Below are positions 13,404 to 25,136 of a DNA stretch of 64,000 nucleotides, piece after piece (position 1 is the first letter of the stretch; the number at the start of each line of letters is the position of its first letter). This DNA comes from Aphidius gifuensis (Eukaryota; Arthropoda; Insecta; Hymenoptera; Braconidae). The position numbers and the translations under genes were made by a program. The DNA lies in the NCBI RefSeq assembly GCF_014905175.1, contig NC_057791.1, positions 5,456,001 to 5,520,000 on the forward strand, read 5' to 3'. The notes under the pieces were generated by a model. That model made no database searches. It was not told where the DNA came from and saw only the letters and a list, made by a program, of their open reading frames with translations.

Positions 13404-15044
13404 ATGGCATATTTATTTCAACCCGATTATGTACGACTTGCATGTAGTTGTGGTTCATTAAAACCAATTTCAATGGTTTATTTTTGTCGTCATTGTCTTA
13501 AAATAAGATGTGGTTATTGTGTATCTCATGAGGTAACAAATCATTAAAAGGGTGACATTATTTAAAATAAAAACTATCAATTGATTGTTTAAATTAATTC
13601 AATTGTTGACAGGTTGATTCTCATTATTGTCCAAATTGTATGGAAAATTTACCATCATCTGAAGTTAGGCTTAAAAAAAACAAGTAAGTTAAATAATATA
13701 TTGTCTTGTTGTGACTTATTGTTTATTTAAAATTTTAATAATATATAATTAATTTTTAGATGTTCCAATTGTTTCGATTGTCCATGTTGTTTCCAGACAT
13801 TGACAATACGTGCTGGTCATGCTCCAATTAGACCAACACCAAATACAGATGATATAAAAGCAACACCAAAAAAAGTATATTATTTATGTTGTTCACTTTG
13901 TCGTTGGAGTTCAAGAGATGCAGGAATACCAGATCAACTTGTTGCAACTGGTGGTTGGCCAGAACAAGATAATCCAAATGCAGCAAGAATAACAACTCTT
14001 ATTGATTATCATAAAATATTAGCATCATGTGAACGTCAACAACATGATCGTAAAAAATTTGATCCAAAACGTACATGTTTACAGTTTGAAAAATTTGGCT
14101 TAACATCAGCAATGGCAAGAAAACGTGCTGGTTTACCAATTATAAATGAAGCTAAATGGCATCAAACTGAATGTCCACAGCCATCAATTGCTACTGATGT
14201 TATTGATGATTTACCTGAATCAATATTTACTGAAACAATTGATATAACAAAAATAACAACATTAGAACAACGTCTACAACAACCAGAAATACAAGCTGAA
14301 AAAATTAATGAATTACGTCCACAACATAAAAAATTTCCTGTTAAAAGATCACAACGTTGTCGTACTTGTGAGCATAATGTTAGTAAACCAGAATTTTCAC
14401 CACAATCAATAAAATTTAAAATACAATTATCAGCATTGTATCATGTTCCTGAAATTAGAATTGTTACATTTGAACAATTATATTGTAATAAAACATCAGA
14501 ATTATTACTTAAATTTTGTAATCCAACACAACATCAAACACAAATAATATTATTACCATTTGATACACCAACAATAGCAACAACAACAAGTGAAACTGGA
14601 CAAACTGAAGAATTAAAACGTGAAAATATGCAACTTGGTTGTGAATCACCAAATTTATTACCATCTGTTGTACGACAAATGTCAGTTATTGAAGAACCAA
14701 AAGACATAAAAATTAAGCCAAATTGTAAAATTGATTTACCAACAAGTTGTCTAATATTACCACCAAGAGATGATACAGCTGAATATGATGATTCTGGTGA
14801 TACTCATAGTTTTCAAGATGATCCAAAACTTGTTGTTTGGCGTAAAGGAAATAAAGCTGTTTTAAAACTTAAAATAACACCTGATAAACAAGATGACAAT
14901 GAAAATGAACCAGTTATTGTTGGTTTTGTTATGCAGTATGGATATGTCAATACAATATCTGCATTGGAATATAAAACACCACAAAAAGTTGATTTAAAAG
15001 TTCAACTATTTATTACTCTTGATAAATTAACCAATCAAGCATAG
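13404..15044 (+). CDS. DCTN4: Dynactin subunit 4 (p62)
   Basis: DCTN4 is a pointed-end subunit of dynactin, the cofactor that links dynein to cargo. Exons 13404-13532, 13613-13683 and 13760-15044 join in phase to give 494 aa; the mammalian protein is about 460. The N-terminus (MAYLFQPDYVRLACSCG) and the cysteine pairs CSC, CRHC, CGYC, CPNC, CSNC and CCSLC form the RING-like zinc region typical of p62. KFGLTSAMARKRAGLP follows, and the C-terminal half is a conserved beta-rich domain. The start is the first ATG of the conserved N-terminus. The gene converges on RpS14 with 280 nt between stops, and AATAAA motifs lie at 15204 and 15215. Confidence 0.96.
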
Positions 15045-15324
15045 ATATTTTAATTTTTATATATTAATACTGAAGATGATCTTCATTAACTGCTTTAAAT
15101 TTCACTCAGTTAATTATTTTTTTTATTTATTTCAATGCACACAAAAATAATCATCATGTTTTTATTTCATTTATACCTATATTTATCAATTTAAAAAAAA
15201 ATTAATAAATAAATAATAAATTCATTAATCAAGACTGTTTGATATTATTAATTATTTTCTTTTTTGTTTATTTTCAAAGGATTATTGTTGTAAAAAAATT
15301 ACAGATAATCGTAAGATTATTAAT

Positions 15325-15941
15325 TTATAGACGACGACCACGACGACCACCCTTTCTACGTGTTGAATCTGATGGAATTGGTGTAACATCTTCAATACGT
15401 CCAATTTTCATTGATGAACGAGCAAGAGCACGAAGTGCTGATTGTGCACCTGGACCTGGTGTTTTTGTTCTATTTCCACCAGTTGCTCTCAATTTAATAT
15501 GAAGAGCAGTGATACCAAGAGATTTGCATTTTTCAGCAACATCCTTTAATTAAAATTATTAAATTAGTTTTATTTTATTATAAATATTAGCTTAATTGAC
15601 TAATTTTCTTTTAATTATTTACCTGAGCAGCCAACATAGCAGCGTATGGTGAAGCTTCATCACGATCAGCCTTGACTTTCATACCTCCGGTAACACGAAC
15701 AATTGTTTCACTAAATTAACAATAAAATATAATTATTATTAAATGTTTTAAAATTAATATTAAACTAATAATATAATAAATTTTCAACTAACCGGCCAGA
15801 TAAATCAGTTACATGAACAAATGTGTCATTGAAACTTGCAAATATATGGGCAACACCAAATACATTTTCACCCTCACGTACTTGGGGTCCAAGTTGAAGT
15901 TGGACATCTTCTTTTGGAGCCTTTCCTCTTTTAGGTGCCAT
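15325..15941 (-). CDS. RpS14: 40S ribosomal protein S14 (uS11)
   Basis: This is a small-subunit ribosomal protein near the 3' end of 18S rRNA on the platform. Exons in coding order are 15941-15793, 15710-15623 and 15543-15325, giving 151 aa, the family's usual length. The protein is near-identical to animal uS11: GENVFGVAHIFASFNDTF, DLSGR, GGMKVKADRDE and the basic tail KGGRRGRRL are all visible. A 387-nt intron separates the coding start from an upstream leader exon (about 16337-16410). A polyadenylation signal (AATAAA on the minus strand) lies at 15267-15272. Confidence 0.98.
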
Positions 15942-16336
15942 GTTTCAAACTAAAGAAAAAGAAAATACAAATTTTTAGGTTAGGGTTCTTGACCATGCAT
16001 GTTTTTTTTACACAATTAATCATTAAATTATCAATTAATTCATTTGAAATTAATCTTTGATTTTTAATTAATAAACTAAACACTATTTTTATGAATATTT
16101 AAATCTTTTTTCTAAATAAATAATATAAAAATATTTGCTGGAAAGCAAAACACATGTCAAATTCACTAATTTTTTTTTTTTTTATCTTTTTATGAAATAA
16201 TATATTTAAATCACTCATAATTAAACATTTTTATAATAAATAATTTTATAAAATTGATGACAATTGAAATAAAAATCACATTTATTTATAATAATTATTA
16301 TTTTTTAATGAAAATAAATAAATAAATTATACATAC

Positions 16337-16410
16337 GGTCGAATGTGATGCGACAAGAGCAACAGCAAACGTTGTAAAAGAACCAGAATACAATGGGAGA
16401 AGGGAAAGAG
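16337..16410 (-). promoter_or_regulatory. RpS14 leader exon with 5' TOP-like pyrimidine tract
   Basis: On the minus strand a TATA-like run precedes the pyrimidine tract CTCTTTCCCTTCTCCC (16410-16395). The tract resembles the 5' terminal oligopyrimidine motif that places ribosomal-protein mRNAs under growth-dependent translation control. The exon ends at a GTATGT donor (exon edge 16337) and should splice to an acceptor just before the start codon (exon edge 15949). The exact start site is inferred. Confidence 0.7.
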
Positions 16411-16604
16411 CGGTAGTTTATATATATTTTATGTACTACTATTATTTTCATCCAAGTATCCTTCAAATAATGTTTAGATAATATTTTTTAACCAGAAACA
16501 AAGATTAATAAATAAGAAAACTCAAAAATATACAAGACAAATATTTTATTATTTATTTAAAAAAAAAAAAGGCAATTATTTATTATAACAATAGTACTAA
16601 AAAT

Positions 16605-18380
16605 TTAATCATCAACTTCCATGTCTTCTTTGTCTTCATCATCATTATCATTATCAGTATCAGTATCACCACTGTCATCACTACCACTATCATCAGAATC
16701 AGAATCAAGCCAAGTTACTGATGACAAATCATCAGTGGTAATTGTCTGCCATTCATCAAGTTTATGAATATCTAAAAAACAAAAATACATTAATTAAATT
16801 TGATTCTTTATAAATACAAGTATAAATTGAATAATTAATTAAATTAATATATTACCTAAACTGTAAAAATCATTAAGGGTACATTGACGATCACCATCTT
16901 CATACATTCCTCCATAAAGATATAAAATATTATTTTTAACAACCATACCAGAAGATATTCTTGGACATGGTGTAAATACATTATTTTTTTTTTCTTCTAT
17001 TGAATTTGTTGTACTACTTAATGCTGGACCAAGTGTTACTGTAAATATTCCATCATCACTTGTTACAACAGTAGGTTCTGTTTTTGTAATTTCCATTTCT
17101 TCTTTATTATCTTCATCATCATTAGCATCATCATCATCATCATCATCATCTTGCTTTCTTCTACGTTTTTTTAATGAAGGATCTTTTTTACCAGATAAAT
17201 TAATTGATTTCCATTGATATTTTTCCATATCAAGAGCAAATAGATCATTGTAAAATGTTCCATTAAGTTCTTCATCATCATTGTCATCATCATCATCACA
17301 AACACCACCAAATACATAAGCAAAATTTTGATTAATTAATATACCTGATGAACTACAACGTGGAGGAAATTTAATACCACTTTGTTTGACCATTAATGAT
17401 TTCCATTTCAATCCAGTTTTATCATGTTTATCTTGAGCAATAACAAACATATCTGTATGTATTTGTCCTTTATCAACATCTTTTTTAACACGTTCTTTAC
17501 TGTATCCACCATAAACCATTATTTTATTATCACTCATTGGTAATACAATACAGCCAGATCTTGGTGCTGGTATTGAACCAGTTAAATCAATTTTATTCCA
17601 TTTATATTCTGTCATATCAAATATATGAAGATCATTGTAGTATTTAAAATCTCTTAAATTATCATGAAAACCACCAAATACAATTAATTGTTTTTTTCCA
17701 TATACCATACGATGTCCACTACGTGCTGATGGACCACCTGTTGCTGTTATTTTTTCCCATTTTTTATCAACAATATGATAAACCCATAAATCTTTGTAAT
17801 GATAAAATTGTGATTGTGATGGACTTGTAAATTCACCACCAAATACCCAAATTTCACCTTTGTTATTTGATGTTGTACATGTTTGATGACCACATCTTGG
17901 TGGTGGTGCACCAGGTGCTTTCATAACTGTCCAAGTTTTTTTGTTAATATTATAAAAGAACATATCACCATAAACTGTTGTTTTTTGTCCATCAAAAAAT
18001 TCACCACCAATCATTATTAATTCATCTTTAAATGGATGTGCTGATAAAGTAAAATTTAATCTTCTTGATGGTTGATCAATCACAGCTTCAACTACCTTGA
18101 GACGTTTAGCTTCATCTTTTTCAATTTGTGCAACAATTTTTTCAATATCATCCTGTAATAAAATATAAATTAATGATATAATTAATTGACAATATCAATG
18201 ATACATTTATTGAAGTTTAATACTCCAAAATATATAAATAAATTATGTTATTGTAAATTTACTAACCTCACCAATTGCAGCAAGTTCTTTTTTTTGTTTA
18301 GCACTCAATTTTTTTTCTGTTTTCATAGCTGTTTTTACACTGCCACTGATTTTTTCTTTATTTTTATTCTTTTTACCCAT
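16605..18380 (-). CDS. KLHDC4: Kelch domain-containing protein 4
   Basis: This is a kelch-repeat protein whose molecular role is not well defined. Exons in coding order are 18380-18267, 18152-16856 and 16771-16605, in phase, giving 525 aa against about 520 in mammals. The Lys-rich N-terminus (MGKKNKNKEK) leads into at least five kelch blades carrying the GG signature and spaced Tyr/Trp (IMIGGEFFDG, VFGGEF, VFGGFHDN, VYGGYSKE, YVFGGVCD, YLYGGMYE). Two acidic Asp/Glu runs interrupt the last blades, and the C-terminus is an Asp/Ser-rich acidic tail. The start ATG opens the conserved basic N-terminus. Confidence 0.95.
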
Positions 18381-18561
18381 TTTTTATATATTACTTGACT
18401 TTTAGCGAGTTTTATTATTTGTTAATAATTATTAAATATTAATAATTCCAATTTCCAGCATGGAGACTTGGAGAGCAAATAGCAATGTGATTTGTTGAAT
18501 GATTGGAAAGAGAAGCACGAGAAGCACACGCTCTCTTGATGAGTATTATTACTTTTTTCAT

Positions 18562-18581
18562 CACGTGACAACAAGCACGTG
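18562..18581. promoter_or_regulatory. Pair of CACGTG E-boxes upstream of KLHDC4
   Basis: Two CACGTG hexamers (18562-18567 and 18576-18581) sit 8 nt apart, about 180 nt upstream of the KLHDC4 start codon. Both are followed by AC, giving CACGTGAC. They resemble MITF/TFE or USF-type sites. Spacing and position suggest a promoter element; function is inferred. Confidence 0.45.
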
Positions 18582-18799
18582 ACGATAAACAGAGAAAAAA
18601 TATATGATGAATTCAAAATTCATTCCATACATAATTAAAAAATTTTTCATGTAGATATTTTTTAGCAGCTTGAAAATAAAATATCAACTTATTAAAGCCA
18701 TTGACTTTAATATTTGACCTTAGAAAAATAACACTTAAAATTAAATTAAATTAATAAAAAAAAAAATAAATAAATAAATTTTTAACAATTAGAAAAGCA

Positions 18800-19720
18800 C
18801 CGTAAAAAAGGAGAGCATAATAAAATATCGAATACCTCTTTGCTTGTTCTATGCTCCTAATAAAAAACTCCAATTTTTCTAACATAATAAATTTGAAAAA
18901 AAAATGTTCAAAAAATTAAGGGATCATAAAAGAAAAAAATAAATCTTACAGACAACTAAATACCTCTTCGTCTGTTCTAAATTCCTGTTCAAAAATAAAT
19001 TTTTTATCTTTATTTTTTCTAATTTTTATTAGGGAAATAAAATTTATTTTTTTAATATCAGGAAAACAGGAATGACAGAAGGCGCACTAGAAATAAAATT
19101 AAATACCTCTTTGCTTGTTCTATATTCCTGTTCAAAAATTAATTTTTTTAAATTATTTTTTCTATTTTTTTTAAGGAAATAAAATTTATTTTTAAAATAT
19201 CAGGAGAACAACTATACCAGGAGGTGAACTAGAAATGAAATTAAATACCTCTTTTCCTGTTTTATAATCCTGGGAAAAATCTAATTTGATATCTTCATTT
19301 TTTCTAATTATTTTTAAAGAAATAAATTTTATTTTTAAAATATCAGGAGAACAGGTATACCAGGAGGTGCACTAGGAATGAAATTAAATACCTCTTTGCC
19401 TGTTCTATATTCCTGTTCAAAAATAAATGTTTTATCTTGAATTTTTTATTAAGAAATAAAATTTCTTTTTAAAATATCAGGAGAACAGGTATACCAAGAG
19501 GTGCACTAAGAATGAAATTGAATACCTCTTTGCCTGTTCTATATTCCTGTTGAAAAATAAATTTTTTATCTTTATTTTTTCTAATTTTTATTGAGGAAAT
19601 AAAATTTCGTTTTTAAAAGATCAGGAGAACAGATATACCAGGAGGCGAACTAGAAATGAAATAAAATACCTCTTTGCCTGTTCTATATTCCTGTTCAAAA
19701 ATAAATTTTTTATCAATTTT
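18800..19720. repeat. Tandem array of about seven ~140-bp units
   Basis: The core TACCTCTTTGCCTGTTCTAT and its variants start near 18833, 18960, 19103, 19244, 19387, 19522 and 19666, a spacing of about 128-143 nt. Between cores, units share CCTGTTCAAAAATAAA, a T-rich stretch, a GGAAATAAAATTT block and CAGGAGAACAGGTATACCAG. Outer copies are the most diverged. The array fills most of the gap between the divergent KLHDC4 and HCN-like genes. No open frame spans it, so it looks like a minisatellite rather than a gene. Confidence 0.9.
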
Positions 19721-19905
19721 TTTATTTATAAAAACTATTCAACGTTACTGAATTCGTAAACTATATTTAATTATTAAAAACAAAGATGAAAACTAAATCG
19801 ATTAAAATAAAAAAGTAGATTTGTTACAAAAAAAAAAAAAAGCTAGATGAACAGAAGCTATTGCTCTTATAATAAATAAAAAATTATATAAATACATGGT
19901 CAATC

Positions 19906-21929
19906 ATGACAACGTCAAGTGATATATTTTTGATAAACGAAACTACAACTGCAGAGACAATTTTAACTTTCGATACAAACTGGAAATCATGGAAACTAGC
20001 AAATTCAATCCATCCAAAATGTGATGAATTCATTGGCAGCTTGGCAGCAGTCAGAAGAGAACGAGCAAGACAACGTAAAAATAAAAATTGGTGGATCATT
20101 CATCCTTTCAGTTTGATAAGGTGTCTATCAAAATAAATAAACCTTCTAATTATCATTCAACTAAAACTCTAATTATTATTTCAATTTAGATTTATTTGGG
20201 AAATAATTATGACATTTATTTATGCAATATCATTTATGGTTATTCCATTCATGACTAGCTTCATTGTATTCAATTATGATGATGTAAAACTCGATGAAAT
20301 TACTCCAATAATATACAAATTTTATTACATTGATATTTTCGTAAATCTAATAACTGGTGTTTATGATAAATCCAAAAAAAATACGACATTTAATCAAAAA
20401 GCTATTTTTCAGTTTGTAGACATTTTATTCAACTTATATAATTCATAACTTAGTTAGTTTTTTTGCAAATTAATTTATATTATATTAATTTCTACTAGAA
20501 AATATTTAAAAGGATATTTAATTATTGATATTTTAACTTCATTGCCATATGATCACTGGACACATCAATGGAGAAAAATACCAGGATCAAATTCTTCTCT
20601 ATTCATAGCTGTAATAAATCTCATTCCAATTTTTAAAATTATAAGATATCCAACTTTTCATGCATACATAAAACAATTTTTTTCTGTAAGAATATTTAAT
20701 CATTTATATTATTAATTTAATTATACTAATATGATATTTTTTTTTCATTTTAGTATTTGGAAATTCAATATTATAAATATCGTATTATCAACACAATGAT
20801 TTTTTCATTTTATATAATATTTTGGTTTTCTTGTTTTTGTTATCTCACACCAGTTATGTTGACATATATTTATCAAATAAATATTCATGATTGTTCATGT
20901 TGGCTAACAAAAGTTGAAAAAAAAACTATTGGAAATCGTTTTCAACATGCATTATTTATTGTACTTCAAAATTTAGTTGCAAGTGGTTTTGGTGGGATAC
21001 AGCCAGAATCAACTGGCCACACTATTATTTCAACTTTTCTTATGATACTTGGTAGAATGTTTGAAGGCTACATTATCAGTAATATTAATATATTTTTATT
21101 ATTTAAAAACAAACCAAAAAGCAATGTATAATATTATAATATAATTACAGTATTATTTATTCAAATAAAAAAAGAAAATAAAACAGCTGAAGCTAAATTT
21201 GATGAAATGATGAATCAGCTATCAGCTTATGCAAGACAAAAACAATTACCACCTCATATAAAAAATCGTTTAGAGGCTTATTATTTTTATCGTTTTAGAA
21301 ATAGTTATTTTAGAGAAAAAAAAATACTATCAATATTATCAGGTAATTTATAAAACAATAAATTAAAAATTAATAAAATAGCATTTATTTAAAATTTATA
21401 GATCAATTGAGAGAAGAAATTGTGCTATATTCTTGTCGTCGTCTTGTTGAAAATGTATTAGAATTTAGAATTTTATCAGCTGAAACAATAACGTCAATTG
21501 TATTGAGTTTAAAATTTGAACTTTATTTACCAAATGATGTTATTATTAAAGCTGGTGCACTTGGTGATTGTATGTTTTTCATAAGCAGTGGTACAGTTGC
21601 TGTTTTAACACCAACTGGAAAAGAGGTATTTTAATTATTATAAAATATATTAAATAAAAAAGTTAATTAATTAATTAATATAACAGATTTGTCATTTGGA
21701 AGATGGTGCATATTTTGGTGAAATTGCATTACTTGTACAAGATAATCGTAGAGTTGCAAGTGTTGTTGCAATTGAAGTTTGTGAAGTTTATAGATTAAAT
21801 AAACGTAATTTTCGTAAATGTATTGCAGCTCATCCAGAATTATTTCAACAAATTGAACGTATTGCTAGTGAACGTATTGATAGAACAATTTTAATTGATG
21901 AAAAACACAAAAGATATCCAACTAATTAA
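19906..21929 (+). CDS. Divergent HCN-like cyclic-nucleotide-binding cation channel
   Basis: Exons 19906-20120, 20190-20411, 20499-20685, 20754-21078, 21151-21342, 21402-21625 and 21687-21929 join in phase to 535 aa. Order along the protein: a short cytosolic N-terminus, an HCN-type region RRERARQRKNKNWWIIHPFS, six membrane segments, a pore loop, a C-linker (PPHIKNRLEAYY) and a cyclic-nucleotide-binding domain with YFGEIALL and RRVAS (residues 464-480). The filter position reads SGFGG (285-289) instead of the HCN CIGYG. The S4 region (about 178-208) keeps few of the usual Arg/Lys. The second donor is the weak GTTTGT, chosen because it restores the KYLKGYLIID block. Reading frames are intact, so it looks functional. 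Tail-to-tail with the TASK gene. Confidence 0.85.
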
Positions 21930-22486
21930 ATTTTACAATATATATTCTTTTTTTTTCTTTATTTAATACATATTTTTTTTTTTTAGTTTAAGCAAAACAT
22001 ATAATATTTATTTGTGTATTTATATACTGAGCAATATTATTTACAACTTGCATGTTAAAATATATATTATTACTATTTTTTTTATGGACTAAAACTGTGA
22101 ATATTTTATCGGTTCAATTTCGTTGTACTTTAGACACAAACAAATATATAATCGATAAATATTATCATATATTTTTCAACACATTATGATAAATTATCCT
22201 TATTTTTTTTTTTTACTATTTTCAATACAAAAATACATTTATTCGAGGAGGAGATATATCAGTCTTAAAATGATTCAATCACTTTGTCAATTTTTTCTTT
22301 CACTTATTTTTTTTCTTTTTTAGTATACGTAGATATTAAATAATCGTATGAAAAAATAAGGTAAATTCATTGGCAAGGTACATTTGACAATTTTGAGTTT
22401 TTTTTTTATCTAGAAATGCCAAGAATTTCCCTGTCATCAACACATGAAAGTCGATGAATTTCACTACGACGACGTAAATCCTTACA

Positions 22487-23879
22487 TCAAACAGATGCAC
22501 GTTTAATACGTACACTTGTGGTGCTTGATGATGGTCTGTATCCTTGATAGCCAGATGAATCAAATAATTCAGTATTTGTTGTACCAAGACATGTACAAGA
22601 ACAAACACTAACATAATCATCTGATTCATGTATCATTGGTACATGACCAGCAAGCAATTTTCCATTAACAGCTAATACTTCACCATCAAGTGTCAATACA
22701 TGATGTGATGATGATTGAAGTTCATTGTCTTCACGTCTAACATCGGCAGCATTCCTAAATAAAACAATAATATTATTATAAAATACATACTGTAAATTTT
22801 AATTTTATAATTTACTTACATTGTCATGAAACGTAGCACAAGTAAATTAATACTTGCAGCAACAACAGCAAGACCAAAAAGAATAAATACAAGACTCAAT
22901 GCAACATAACCAGGTTTCGTTGATAATGCTTGATCATTCTAAAAAATAATTATTAAATTAAATATTATTATTAAAATATTAATTTATTTATTGACTCACT
23001 TGTAAGGCCACATAATCTCCAAATCCAATTGTTGTCAATGTGACAAAACAATAATAAAAACTATCAAAATAACTCCATCCTTCATAACGTGAAAATACAG
23101 CAGCACCAGTTGTTATTATAATACTTGATAATAAACCAGTTGCCAACATAAGATTCATTTCTGTTGCTTCAGTTTTACGACATCTCATATATTTTTTAGC
23201 TCTTCTTATTACAACTGATGCAACTTTATTTAATCTTTCACCAATACTTTGAAACATAACAAGACCAAGTGGTATACCAACCATTGCATAAAGCATACAA
23301 AATGCTTTTCCCCATGGTGTTACTGGTGTTGAATGGCCATATCCTTTATTAAATATAAATATATATGATAAATTAATAAATATTTATTTAATATTTATTG
23401 ATTATTTTTACCTATCATTGCAAGTACAACAGTAGCAAAATAAAATGCACCAGCAAATTTCCATTGTGGTCCAGCTTTATGTGGTTTATTTTCAATAATA
23501 ACAATTTCAACCATTCTATAATCTTCTTGTGAAATATTATATTTTCTTATCATATTTCTTCTTACTTCTAAAAATCGAAAAGTAAAAATAAAAATTATTT
23601 TATGTACTATTTTATAATTATTACAAAATTTAAATGACATTTTAACCTGATAAAAATTCCCAACGTTTTCTTTCAGTGTCAGACTCTAAAACCTAAAAAA
23701 AAAATGAATATATTATTGTAATTTTTTTACTAAAAAAAAAGGAAAAATAAATTATTGAAACGATAATTAACGTCAAAAACTGCTGCACCAATAAGTAAAT
23801 ATGTAAATGTACACACAACCAATGACAAAGTTCTAACATTTTGTCTTTTCATGTTAGAAAATAAATCCTCGTCCGTCAT
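22487..23879 (-). CDS. Task6: Two-pore-domain potassium channel, TASK type
   Basis: This is a background (leak) K+ channel of the plasma membrane that works as a dimer. Exons in coding order are 23879-23772, 23692-23647, 23567-23412, 23343-23000, 22938-22820 and 22754-22487, in phase, giving 346 aa. The N-terminal MKRQNVRTLSLVVCTFTYLL is the TASK/sup-9 M1. Pore 1 reads MIGYGHS (split by an intron at the first Gly, about residue 104) and pore 2 reads TIGFGD (208-213). VMFQSIGERLN, SRYEGWSYFDSFYYC and NLLVLRFMTM match Drosophila Task6. The C-terminus ends KRASV, similar to the dibasic phospho-Ser motif by which TASK channels bind 14-3-3 for surface export. Task7 is the alternative orthologue. 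Confidence 0.94.
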
Positions 23880-24719
23880 TGGTACTCAAAAACCAACAAT
23901 AAAATAATCTATTTAATAATTATTTATACACAATAATTATTTTAATTAACTTATTATTATTATTTAATTTTTTATGTCAATGTAATTATAATTTTTTGAT
24001 AATATATCTTATTTATTTGAACACTAAAATAATTTTAATTATACAAGTAAAATATTAATAATTTTTTCTCTAATGTTTAATTTCATAAAAATTTTTATGA
24101 TTATTAAATTTTAGATAAAACATTGTTGAGGTAGAACTATAATTGGTTGACATATACACATGATGACGAAATAAAATCCTTGAGGAATCAAGTTATTGAT
24201 CCATTTCATAAAGTTTACTTTACGGAAACAAAAATGGAGCAAATGTCAATGCGTTACAATAGTCCGAAAAAAAAAAAACATCACAATAAACTATTTAGTT
24301 TTTAAATTTATAAATGTATAATATTTAAAAACAATTATTTAAATTGTGTTTTGTATTTATTTATTGGACGAAAAATAAAAAGAAAACCCTCGAAAAGTTG
24401 TAAATTAATTCTTCAAGTTTTTTCATATTTAAAAAAAAAAACAAACATCAAATGTGGCGGACATGAAGAAAACTGTGCTAGTGTCATCTTGTGAGTAAAA
24501 AAAAAATTATTTATAAAATAATTTGACTGTGTAAAGTATCCTTTACAGCCCCCTAGCGCCACACCATGGCCGTTTTCTGACAAATTTGTGTGCGGTGCAT
24601 TGTGAGCTTAAAACTCAAGCAACTTGGTCCAACGTTTTTTCGTTTTTCATTGTGAATAATATTTGTTTGACAATTTTTCATAATATAAGCGTATTTATTG
24701 TTTAACAAATTTATTAAAA

Positions 24720-25136
24720 ATGGACACTGCAAGCAGGACAGATTCTGCTCCAAGAGAAGCTATAGTTTACGTTTGTGGAGGTAAAATTTAATTTCAATTT
24801 GAAGATATTCTTGATCTAATTTTAATCATAACCTTGTTATTTTTCTACATGATGATATAAATAAAAACACCAGCGTGTTATTTTATTGTTTATATATTTT
24901 TAATTTATAAAATTTTTAATATTTATTTATGTTAACAGAGTGCCGTCATGAGAATGACATACGACCAAGGGATGCAATACGTTGCAGAGATTGTGGCTAC
25001 AGGATCATGTACAAAAAAAGAACAAAAAGACGTATGTTGAATTTTTGTTATTATTAATTACAATGACAATCATGTTAATTGTACTAATATTTGTTTTTTT
25101 ATTTTGTTTACAGTTGTTGTCTTTGATGCTCGCTGA
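24720..25136 (+). CDS. POLR2K: RNA polymerases I, II and III subunit RPABC4 (Rpb12)
   Basis: A small zinc-binding subunit shared by all three nuclear RNA polymerases. Exons 24720-24780, 24939-25031 and 25114-25136 join to 58 aa, the normal family size. The zinc ribbon uses the cysteines of YVCGEC and IRCRDCGYR, followed by the invariant IMYKKRTKR and the C-terminus LVVFDAR. The last exon contributes only seven complete codons plus the stop. The leader around 24545-24640 is noticeably less AT-rich than its surroundings. AATAAA motifs near 25220 would serve as the polyadenylation signal. Confidence 0.97.

Noticed and set aside
16605..16790. Separate acidic 61-aa protein
   Set aside because: It is the last exon of KLHDC4, joined in phase at 16771.
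18800..19720. CRISPR-like array
   Set aside because: Units are about 140 bp of related sequence with no short identical repeats and unique spacers, in a eukaryotic genome.
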